Assembly (NCBI RefSeq): GCF_016741935.1
Contig: NZ_JAERRG010000003.1
Span: forward strand, 186,001-250,000
From: Streptomyces endocoffeicus
Lineage (GTDB): Bacteria > Actinomycetota > Actinomycetes > Streptomycetales > Streptomycetaceae
Length of the DNA: 64,000 nt
Reading direction: 5' to 3'
In this document: positions 20,201 through 26,729 of the stretch, one piece after another
How the letters are laid out: every line of letters starts with the position of its first letter
Numbering within the stretch: position 1 is the first letter of the stretch
Notes under the pieces: generated by a model
Databases searched by the model: none
Seen by the model: the letters and a program-made list of their open reading frames with translations, nothing else
What the model was told of the DNA's origin: nothing
Position numbers and translations under genes: made by a program

Positions 20201-20677
20201 AACACGATCGAGAACAACCTGATCTCCGACACCATGAACTACCCGGGGATCATGCTGGCCACGGACCACGACCCGCTGCCCTTCTCGGGCAGGACGCTCA
20301 TCGCCAACAACGGCCTGTACCGCACCGGCGGCGCGTTCTGGGGCGAGGCGCAGGAGTTCGGCGCGATCACCCTGTTCGCCCAGGGGCAGAACATCCCCGG
20401 GGTCACGATCCGCGACACCGACATCCACGACTCCACCTACGACGGCATCCAGTTCAAGACGGGCGGCGGCGCGATGCCCGGCGTCCAGATCGAGAACGTC
20501 ACCATCGACAAGTCCAACAACGGGTCCGGAATCCTCGCGATGGGCGGGGCGCGCGGCGACGCCACGCTGACGAACGTGCGGATCACCAACTCCGCTCAGG
20601 GCGACGTGGTGAAGGAGCCCGGCTCGCAGTTCGTGATCAACGGCGCCGCGAACCGGTCCTCCGCACCACGCGATTGA
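17264..20677 (+). CDS. Secreted multidomain beta-helix glycoside hydrolase (GH87-like alpha-1,3-glucanase)
   Basis: 1137 residues. A Sec-type signal peptide (MRRRQHGRR, hydrophobic core, AHA-A cleavage region) precedes two F5/8-type-C carbohydrate-binding domains (~40-180 and ~185-325; repeated NLALxxP motif). Two CARDB-like domains follow (~330-430 and ~440-540). Next is a CBM35-like domain starting YEAEDGRYDG (~550-715) and a right-handed parallel beta-helix (~720-1125). The helix begins with ITDYGAVPNDGIDDADAIQ and contains many N-rich turns. The order resembles GH87 mycodextranase/alpha-1,3-glucanases, which attack fungal wall alpha-glucan; a pectinase-like helix enzyme is the alternative. 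ATG 17264 has GGGAGG upstream. A strong hairpin follows the stop. Confidence 0.8.
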   Translation: MRRRQHGRRLSAGLVAAGLLTVGLLPVTAHAAAGAQAAEGANLALGRPVTASGAHGSYPAGNVTDGSQASYWEGPAGSFPQWVQVDLGSRTDVDEVVLKLPASWESRTEVVKVQAGTDGQDFTTVVPDVRKDFSPSSGNTVALDVAAEARYVRVQVTGNTGWNAAQLSEVEVRGEADEEPPGNPPAGTNLALRKPIEASSTTQDYVAGNANDGSTSTYWEASGQSSTLTAKLGADADLTGVVVKLNPDPVWSTRSQSVQVLGRAAGGSGFTSLKDRADYTFSPSQNKNTVTIPVTGRYADVRLQFSGNTGAGGGQVAEFEVVGTAAPAPDLTVTDLSWSPASPSETDAVTVEATVRNAGTAAAPATTVNVSLEGTVAGSGAVGALAPGASLKVPVKVGKRPMGSYTVSAVVDPADTVAELDNTNNSRNAASKLVIGQAPGPDLEVTGITTNPSSPAVGAKVTFTVAVHNRGTSAVPAGSVTRLTVGGTTLNGTAGTIPAGDTATVAIGGEWTATSGGATLTATADATGTVAETNEDNNTFARSLVVGRGAAVPYTEYEAEDGRYDGTLLKTDAKRTFGHTNFATESSGRASVRLDTGGQYVEFTSTTPSNSIVVRNSIPDAAAGGGREATISLYADGRFVRKLTLSSKHSWLYGTTDDPEGLTNRPGGDARRLFDESHALLTDTYPVGTKFRLQRDSGDDAAFYIIDTIDLEQVAAPAAKPAECVSITDYGAVPNDGIDDADAIQRAVTADQEGAIPCVWIPAGQWRQEKKILTDDPQNQGQYNQMGIRDVTIRGAGMWHSQLYSLIPPQEAGGINHPHEGNFGFDIDDNTKISDIAIFGSGTIRGGDGGAEGGVGLNGRFGKNTKITNVWIEHANVGAWVGRDYSNIPALWGPGDGLEFSGVRIRNTYADGVNFTNGTRNSTVYNSSFRNTGDDSLAVWANKYVKDTATDIGHDNHFRNNTVQLPWRANGIAVYGGYGNTIENNLISDTMNYPGIMLATDHDPLPFSGRTLIANNGLYRTGGAFWGEAQEFGAITLFAQGQNIPGVTIRDTDIHDSTYDGIQFKTGGGAMPGVQIENVTIDKSNNGSGILAMGGARGDATLTNVRITNSAQGDVVKEPGSQFVINGAANRSSAPRD

Positions 20678-20697
20678 GCGCCGCGCCCGGCGCGTCC

Positions 20698-20740
20698 GGC
20701 CGCTGCCCCAGAAGGCCTCGCGCCTTCTGGGGCAGCGGCC
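20698..20740 (+). terminator. Long perfect hairpin after the beta-helix hydrolase
   Basis: Perfect 19-bp stem (20698-20716 with 20722-20740) and a 5-base loop, 20 bases after the stop codon. There is no clear U-tract, which is common for Streptomyces terminators. Confidence 0.85.
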
Positions 20741-20813
20741 CGGCGTCTGCGCCGTACGACCGCCGGCCACGGTAGAATGCCGTCACATTCAGGATATGCG
20801 AGGAGTGGAATTA

Positions 20814-21434
20814 GTGCCCGAAGGTCAGAGTTCCGCACCGCGCTATAGCGTTGGTCAGGAAGTCATATTTCAAGCGGCGCTGACCTGCTTTTACCGCCAC
20901 GGATACGACGGCACATCCGTGCGTGATATCGCCAAGGCGTCCGGCACTACGCCCGCGGCCATGTATCACTACTACGCTTCCAAACAAGAGCTGCTGATGG
21001 ACATCATCGGCCGCTTCATGGAGCAGTCGATCGAGGTCACCCGTGCGGCCGTCGAGGCGGCCGGGGACGATCCCTCCGCGCGGCTGTTCGCGGCCGCGCG
21101 CTCCCATGTGCTGTGGAACGCGTCGGACGTGATGTCGAGCTTCCTCGTGAACAGCGAGATTCGCAGCCTCGAACCGGACAACCGGCGCCTCAACATCGCT
21201 CAGCGTGACAAGCTGCAGCGCATCTTCGACTCCGTGGTGGTGCAAGGCGTCGCGGCCGGTGCCTTTCTGACCCCGTGGCCCAGGGAGGCCAGCCGGGCCG
21301 TGGTCACGATGTGTACCGCCGTTGCCACCTGGTACAAGAGCGCCGGGGAACTCTCGCCGGAAGAGATCGCGGACCGTTACGGGTTCCTGGCCTTGTCGCT
21401 GGTGGGCGGCCAGGCCGATTCGGTCTCCTCCTGA
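20814..21434 (+). CDS. TetR-family repressor of the adjacent catabolic operon
   Basis: About 206 residues from GTG 20814, or 212 from ATG 20796. The GTG is preferred because GAGGAG lies 8 bases before it. The N-terminal helix-turn-helix is clear (FYRHGYDGTSVRDIAKASGTTPAAMYHYYASKQELL). The C-terminal part is a helical ligand domain of the type found in fatty-acid/CoA catabolic repressors. A TAGAAT -10-like element lies at 20773-20778. It is co-directional with the operon starting at 21776. Two near-identical palindromes just upstream of that operon are its most likely operators, and an acyl-CoA its most likely effector (inference). Confidence 0.88.
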   Translation: MPEGQSSAPRYSVGQEVIFQAALTCFYRHGYDGTSVRDIAKASGTTPAAMYHYYASKQELLMDIIGRFMEQSIEVTRAAVEAAGDDPSARLFAAARSHVLWNASDVMSSFLVNSEIRSLEPDNRRLNIAQRDKLQRIFDSVVVQGVAAGAFLTPWPREASRAVVTMCTAVATWYKSAGELSPEEIADRYGFLALSLVGGQADSVSS

Positions 21435-21662
21435 AATACTTTTCCCGGTCCACCGGGCGAGGCACTCAGACGTGCCGACTTTTTGTGCCGACGCAGGGGC
21501 CTGAATAGTGCCGCACGCCGTCGTCGGGTTGCCCCTCGGCGTCGAGCTGAGATCGGCCTTGCGGTAGCGGCGGGCGGGCGGCGACGCCCGCTCGGCACCC
21601 GAGAGTAGCAGACACATTGCCGGGCCTCGCCCGCCACTCTCGAAGAGGTTGCGGCCCAAGCT

Positions 21663-21680
21663 CCTGAACGATCGTTTAGG
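21663..21680 (+). promoter_or_regulatory. TetR operator candidate 1
   Basis: CCTGAACGATCGTTTAGG: 8-base arms around an AT spacer with one mismatch. Its centre is 39 bases from the centre of operator 2. Confidence 0.65.
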
Positions 21681-21701
21681 GCTATTGGCGAGACTCTATT
21701 G

Positions 21702-21719
21702 CCTAAACGCTCGTTTAGG
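21702..21719 (+). promoter_or_regulatory. TetR operator candidate 2
   Basis: CCTAAACGCTCGTTTAGG: perfect 8-base arms around CT, ending 56 bases before the aldehyde dehydrogenase start. The arm sequence is shared with operator 1. Confidence 0.75.
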
Positions 21720-21775
21720 CCCTACTGTGCGGCGGGCGTTCAAAGCGACGCGTCAGCTGGCAACCGGAGGGCTGC

Positions 21776-23206
21776 ATGACTCATCAGTGGACCGCACACT
21801 TCATCGCCGGGGAGTGGGAGCACGAGCGGGGTGAACGACCGCCGATCCCCGTGGAGAACCCGGCCACCGAGCAGGTGATCGCATCGGTCCCCGCGGGAGG
21901 GGCGTCGCACGTCCACCGGGCCGTCGTCGCCGCTCGCGGTGCGTTCGCCTCGTGGTCGACCCGGACCGTCGAGGAGCGCGCCCAGGTGCTGGACGGTCTG
22001 GCCGATCTCCTCGAGGACCGGCGGGAGCTGATCGCGCGGACGGTGACCGAGGAACTGGGCGCTCCCGTCAAACTGGCCCGCCAACTGCACGCGACACTTC
22101 CGGTGCACGACGTCCGGGAGACCGCTCGTGCGCTGCGGTCGATGGAATTCGAGACCGAGCTCGGCAACTCTCGCGTCTACTCGGTGCCGGTTGGTGTCGT
22201 CGGGGCCATCACGCCCTGGAACTATCCCGTCCACCAGGTGGTCAGCAAAATCGTTCCGGCGATCGCCGCCGGCTGCACGGTGGTCCTCAAGCCGAGCGAA
22301 GTCGCCCCCCTGAGCGCATTGCTCCTGGCGCGGATCATGCAAGAGGCAGGTCTTCCCGACGGGGTGCTCAACGTCGTCAACGGAGCCGGACCCGAGGTGG
22401 GCCGGGCCATCGTGGAGCACCCTGGGATCGACGCGGTGTCGTTCACCGGTTCGGAGGCGACCGGGCGCGCCGTTGCCCAGCGGGCCGCGCTGACCCTGAA
22501 GCGCGTCACACTGGAGCTCGGTGGCAAGTCGGCCAACGTCATCCTCGACGACGCCGACCTCGCCACGGCCGTCAAGGTCGGCGTCGCCAACTGCTTCCTC
22601 AACTCAGGGCAGAGCTGCAACGCCCTGACCCGCATGCTGGTGCCCCGCGAGCTGCTCTCCGCGGCAGAGGAGATCGCCACCGCCGCGGCCACGCGTTACG
22701 CCCCGGGCGACCCGGCGGACGAGCGGACCAGGATCGGCCCGCTGGCCAGCGCACAACAGCGCGACAGTGTGGTCCGAGCGATCGAGACCGGCCTGGCCGA
22801 CGGCGCGAAGCTCATCGCCGGGGGACCCGAGCGGCCGGCCGGCGACGCGCTGACGTCGGGCTACTACGTGCGGCCCACGATCTTCACCGACGTGGACCCC
22901 GATTCCTTCCTCGCCCAGGAGGAGATCTTCGGCCCCGTGCTCGCCATCATCGGCTACGGCGATGAGGAAGAGGCGGTCGCCATCGCCAACCATTCCCGCT
23001 TCGGGCTCGGCGGCGCGGTGTGGTCGGCCGACGCCGAACGTGCCCGCACTGTCGCGCGCCGTATCCACACCGGACAAGTCGACATCAACGGTGGCGCCTT
23101 CAACCCCGCCGCACCGTTCGGCGGAGTGAAGAACTCCGGGTACGGGCGCGAACTGGGTCCCGCGGGCATCGAGGAGTTCCTCCACCGGCAGTCCCTGCAG
23201 TTCTGA
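21776..23206 (+). CDS. NAD(P)-dependent aldehyde dehydrogenase
   Basis: 476 residues, full length. It oxidises an aldehyde to the acid. Visible motifs are the TPWNYP cofactor segment, LELGGKSANVI with the general-base Glu, and catalytic Cys281 in NSGQSCNALTR. The C-terminal GGVKNSGYGRELG is typical of the superfamily. It is the first gene of an operon with acyl-CoA dehydrogenase-like, symporter, enoyl-CoA hydratase and CoA-transferase genes, downstream of the twin operators. ATG 21776 has CGGAGG upstream. The substrate is not readable from sequence; an omega-aldehyde whose acid is then CoA-activated fits the neighbours. Confidence 0.9.
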   Translation: MTHQWTAHFIAGEWEHERGERPPIPVENPATEQVIASVPAGGASHVHRAVVAARGAFASWSTRTVEERAQVLDGLADLLEDRRELIARTVTEELGAPVKLARQLHATLPVHDVRETARALRSMEFETELGNSRVYSVPVGVVGAITPWNYPVHQVVSKIVPAIAAGCTVVLKPSEVAPLSALLLARIMQEAGLPDGVLNVVNGAGPEVGRAIVEHPGIDAVSFTGSEATGRAVAQRAALTLKRVTLELGGKSANVILDDADLATAVKVGVANCFLNSGQSCNALTRMLVPRELLSAAEEIATAAATRYAPGDPADERTRIGPLASAQQRDSVVRAIETGLADGAKLIAGGPERPAGDALTSGYYVRPTIFTDVDPDSFLAQEEIFGPVLAIIGYGDEEEAVAIANHSRFGLGGAVWSADAERARTVARRIHTGQVDINGGAFNPAAPFGGVKNSGYGRELGPAGIEEFLHRQSLQF

Positions 23207-23231
23207 GCAGCCGGAAGAACGGAGCCGCGCA

Positions 23232-24359
23232 ATGGAGTATGAGCCTGACATCCCTGGCCGGGACAGCCAGTGGGTGGATAGGGGAAGGGCCGTCGCCACC
23301 ACGATCCGCGGGACGTACCCGGACGCCACACCGTGGTCGCGCGATCAGCTGCTGGAGATCTTCGGCAAGCTGAGGCCGACGGGATACCTGGGGTCGACGA
23401 TCCCCGAGGAAGCGAATGGAGCCGGCCTCACCCTCGGACAGTTCGCGTCGCTGACCGAGGGAATCGCCGGTGCCGTGCCCTTCCTCTCCAACCACAGTGT
23501 CCAGCGGTTCATCACCGCGGCCGGCAGCCCTCAGGCCAGACGGCGAGTGCTGCCCGGCCTGCTCGAGGGGACCAGCATCGGCGCTGTGGCGGTTACCGAG
23601 CCGCGCGGTGGCAGCAGCATCAAGAACCCCGCCACCACCGTGTTTCCGGGCCGCGGGGGACTCGTCCTCACCGGGCGCAAGGACTGGGTCACCCATGCGA
23701 TGACGGCGGACGCCGCCGTGGTCCTGGCGGCGGACGAACAGGGCCGTTCCGTACGGGTGCTCGTCGATCTGTCGGCCCCGGGGGTGAAGCGGAGTCCGCT
23801 CCGGACCCACGGCTTGCGCCATCTCACCTTCGGCTCGCTCGAGTTCCACGGGGTGGAGGTGGAGCGCTGGCGGATTCTCACCGAAGACGGCGCGGCAGGA
23901 GCGAAAGCCGGCTTCGGGGTGGCGCGTGTACTGGTCGCCGTCCAAGCCGTGGCGGTGGCCTTCGAGGCGCTGACCAGGACGACGCGGCATCTGACGACCC
24001 GCACCGCCCGCGGCTCACGGGTCGCCGACCTGGACCTGACCACCCATCGAGTGGGGGCTATCGCGGCTGAGCTGCTGGGCGCGCGGTTGCTCGCGTACCA
24101 CGCCGCCACCGCCGTCCAGACCGAACACCCCGCTGCCGCCGCACTGGCCAGCGGGGCCAAGGCGCATGCCTGCACCACCGCCGTGCGGGCCTGCACGGAG
24201 CTGCTGTCCATGTGCGCCGGACACGGATTGGACACCAGCACCGGAGTCGCCGACTTCCGCGACGACGCGGAAATGCTCGCCACCGCCGATGGAACCGGGC
24301 TGGTCAACAGCGTTCTGTGGGGCGCTCATGTCAAGGACCACCTCGCCGGGTCCCGCTGA
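23232..24359 (+). CDS. Acyl-CoA dehydrogenase-like flavoprotein
   Basis: 375 residues, slightly shorter than usual. The middle beta domain (VAVTEPRGGSSIKNP, then TGRKDWVTHA) and the C-terminal helical bundle fit the acyl-CoA dehydrogenase fold. The usual catalytic Glu in YEGT is replaced: the equivalent place reads TADGTG, an Asp. It may have altered chain-length preference, altered activity, or work as a non-canonical family member. It lies 25 bases after the aldehyde dehydrogenase with GGAG before ATG 23232. It probably oxidises, or as in CaiA reduces, the CoA ester handled by the operon. Confidence 0.82.
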   Translation: MEYEPDIPGRDSQWVDRGRAVATTIRGTYPDATPWSRDQLLEIFGKLRPTGYLGSTIPEEANGAGLTLGQFASLTEGIAGAVPFLSNHSVQRFITAAGSPQARRRVLPGLLEGTSIGAVAVTEPRGGSSIKNPATTVFPGRGGLVLTGRKDWVTHAMTADAAVVLAADEQGRSVRVLVDLSAPGVKRSPLRTHGLRHLTFGSLEFHGVEVERWRILTEDGAAGAKAGFGVARVLVAVQAVAVAFEALTRTTRHLTTRTARGSRVADLDLTTHRVGAIAAELLGARLLAYHAATAVQTEHPAAAALASGAKAHACTTAVRACTELLSMCAGHGLDTSTGVADFRDDAEMLATADGTGLVNSVLWGAHVKDHLAGSR

Positions 24360-24374
24360 ACTCAAGGAGAAACA

Positions 24375-25832
24375 GTGTCGTCTTTCCAGATAGTCGCCCT
24401 GATGGTGGTGGCCTACGTCATCCTCATCGCAGCGGTGAGCGTCATCGCCCGTAAGGCCGGCGCGACGTCGGAAGGATTCGTCCGCGGCGGCCGGGTCTTC
24501 CCCGCGGTGGTGATCGGCCTGTTCATGGCTTCCGAAGTCGTGGGCACCTCGGCCAGTATCGGGACGGCCCAGGGAGCCTACGTCGACGGTATCTCCGCTG
24601 CCTGGAACCTCGGCGCTCTCGGAATCGGGTTCATCGTCTTCGCCGTGCTGTTCGCGAAGCGATTCAAGCAACTCGACGAGGTGACCATCTCCGGCGCCCT
24701 GGAACGGGCATACGGAGCGGGCGTGCGGCGAGCGGCTTCGGTGACGATGATCGCGTCGCTCCTCCTGGTGGCCACCGCGGCCTACGTGAGCGGCGGAGCG
24801 ATGATCTCGGCGCTGCTCGGGATCGACGCCGGCTGGGCCGTTGTGATCGTTGGTGTGCTGTCGAGCGTCTATGTGGTGATCGGCGGTATGCGCTCCGTCA
24901 TCTACACCAACCTGATCAACGTCATCGTCAAAGTGGCGGGGATCGTAGTCGTCGCGGTGTCCGCGTACTTCGCCGCGGGGGGCTACGAAGGCATCCATGT
25001 CTCCTTGCCGTCGCGGATGCTCGACTGGGACGGAGTCGGCTGGAATCAGATGGGTGCCTGGCTCGTCGCGGGCGGCGGCGCCATGTTCGCCACCCAATAC
25101 GTGGTGCAGGCCATGACCGCGGTCGACGACGAGGGCAAGGCGAGGAACGCGGGCCTGTACACCAGCCTCGTCCTGATCCCTTACGGCGTCCTCGCGGCCT
25201 TCATCGGCGTCTGCGCGGCCGTGGTGCACCCCGGCATCGACAGCCTCCAGGCACTTCCGTCCATGGTCGTCGACCTCAGCCCGGTTCTTCAGGGCGTCGC
25301 GGTCACCGGACTGATCGCGTCGGTGTTCGGCCTGATATCCGCCCTGACGATCGGCTCTTCCACGCTGTTGCTGAAGGACTTCTACCAGCCATACTTCAAT
25401 ACCTCGGGCGACGAGAGGAAGGCCGTGCGATTCGCCCGGCTCGCCACCCTCGGCTGCGGGCTGATCCCGGTGGCGGCGGCGCTGTTCGCGTCGGACGTGC
25501 TCGGCGTGACGTTCCTCGCCAAGGCGCTCCGGGCCTCCCTGGCCGTCTTCGTCGTCCTGATGTTCTACCGGCCGTCGTACGGCTCCCGGCAGGGTGCCGT
25601 GGTCTCCCTCTGTCTGTCCCTGCCCGCGGTCGTCGGCTGGTATCTGGCGGGGGACCCCTTCGGCATCGACAACGCCTACATCGCCATCCTGACCCCGCTG
25701 TTGGTCATGACGATCGCCCAGCTCAGCGGGCGAGGCACCAAAGCGAGCACACCCATCGCCCACACCCCCGCGACGGCGGCCGCCGCATCGGCCGCCGGCC
25801 CGTTCCGGGAAGGGCACGCACGGACCCGGTGA
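24375..25832 (+). CDS. Sodium:solute symporter (SSS family)
   Basis: 485 residues with about 13 hydrophobic segments. The first helices (FQIVALMVVAYVILIAAVSVIARKA), the GLFMASEVVGTSASIGTAQGAY segment and the helix around GSSTLLLKDFY are typical of SSS permeases. It imports a small organic solute with Na+. The start is GTG 24375 with AAGGAG upstream. Its last codon overlaps the GTG of the enoyl-CoA hydratase gene. The operon context suggests uptake of the compound the neighbouring enzymes degrade; a carboxylate or betaine-like solute is plausible, not proven. Confidence 0.88.
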   Translation: MSSFQIVALMVVAYVILIAAVSVIARKAGATSEGFVRGGRVFPAVVIGLFMASEVVGTSASIGTAQGAYVDGISAAWNLGALGIGFIVFAVLFAKRFKQLDEVTISGALERAYGAGVRRAASVTMIASLLLVATAAYVSGGAMISALLGIDAGWAVVIVGVLSSVYVVIGGMRSVIYTNLINVIVKVAGIVVVAVSAYFAAGGYEGIHVSLPSRMLDWDGVGWNQMGAWLVAGGGAMFATQYVVQAMTAVDDEGKARNAGLYTSLVLIPYGVLAAFIGVCAAVVHPGIDSLQALPSMVVDLSPVLQGVAVTGLIASVFGLISALTIGSSTLLLKDFYQPYFNTSGDERKAVRFARLATLGCGLIPVAAALFASDVLGVTFLAKALRASLAVFVVLMFYRPSYGSRQGAVVSLCLSLPAVVGWYLAGDPFGIDNAYIAILTPLLVMTIAQLSGRGTKASTPIAHTPATAAAASAAGPFREGHARTR

Positions 25833-26662
25833 GAACCCTGACGAAGACCGACGAGGAGATGATGGTGTCCACTCTGGTGACCAGCGACATCGACAGCACC
25901 GGGGTTGCCCTGGTGACGCTCAACCGTCCCGAGAAGCTGAACACGATGACCGGTGACCTGCTGGAACAGGCCCATAAGGTGTTTTCCGCACTCGCGGAGA
26001 ACCCGGCGGTCAAGGTAGTGATCCTCACCGGCGCGGGCCGGGGTTTCTGCGCGGGCGGAGACCTGGCCGAGGGCCCCGGGGGCGCGGTCACCGGATCCCT
26101 TCGCGGCGCCTCCGCCGCCGCACGGCTGCGCGGCTACATGGAGACGGCCGAGCTCCTGCACTCGATGTCGGCGGTGACGATCTCCGCGATCAACGGTGCC
26201 TGCGCGGGGGCCGGACTGTCCTGGGCCTGCGCGACCGATCTGCGGTTCGCCGCGGACCGAGCCCGTTTCAACGCCGCCTTCCGGGGCGCCGGGCTGTCCG
26301 GCGACTTCGGCGGGACCTGGACCCTGCCGCGGATCATCGGGATCGGGCGGGCGCGGGAGAAGTACCTGCTGTCCGAGCCGTTCGACGCCCAGGAGGCGCT
26401 TCGTATCGGGCTGGTCTCGAAGGTCTGGCCGGCCGAACAGCTCCTGGAACGCGTCCGCGCCGTAGCCGAGGACCTGGCCGCTTCCGCACCGGTGGCCCTG
26501 CGCCTGATGAAGCAGAACCTCGTCGAGAGCGAGTACGTCGGCTTCGAGCGGGCGCTGGACAACGAGGCGGTCAGGCACTCCCGCTGTGCCGAGACCCAGG
26601 ACGCCGCCGAAGCCGCACGGGCATTCCTGGAGAAGCGGCCCGCCGTGTTCGTCGGCGAGTAG
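25829..26662 (+). CDS. Enoyl-CoA hydratase/isomerase (crotonase family)
   Basis: Up to 277 residues. Oxyanion-hole segments are seen at GRGFCAGGDL and NGACAGAGLSWA, and the substrate pocket contains GAGLSGDFGGTW. The family hydrates or isomerises acyl-CoA thioesters. GTG 25829 overlaps the symporter stop (GTGA), suggesting coupling. GAGGAG just before ATG 25859 to GTG 25865 marks an alternative start that removes 10-12 residues. In carnitine-type operons the equivalent is CaiD; here that remains a hypothesis. Confidence 0.88.
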   Translation: MRTLTKTDEEMMVSTLVTSDIDSTGVALVTLNRPEKLNTMTGDLLEQAHKVFSALAENPAVKVVILTGAGRGFCAGGDLAEGPGGAVTGSLRGASAAARLRGYMETAELLHSMSAVTISAINGACAGAGLSWACATDLRFAADRARFNAAFRGAGLSGDFGGTWTLPRIIGIGRAREKYLLSEPFDAQEALRIGLVSKVWPAEQLLERVRAVAEDLAASAPVALRLMKQNLVESEYVGFERALDNEAVRHSRCAETQDAAEAARAFLEKRPAVFVGE

Positions 26663-26729
26663 GACGACAGGCGCCAAGCCGGCGGCGAGATGCCCTCATC
26701 CGCCGCTCACCAGAACGGAGACACCGACC

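Larger units (their letters stand above)
21435..21775. other. Intergenic region with twin operators
   Basis: About 340 bases between the TetR gene and the aldehyde dehydrogenase. No gene is supported. The last 115 bases hold two palindromic operator candidates and must contain the operon promoter. I see nothing distinct in the first ~220 bases. Confidence 0.6.

Noticed and set aside
24015..25817. Minus-strand frame of 600 codons
   Set aside because: Shadow of the symporter gene, which has typical membrane segments on the plus strand.
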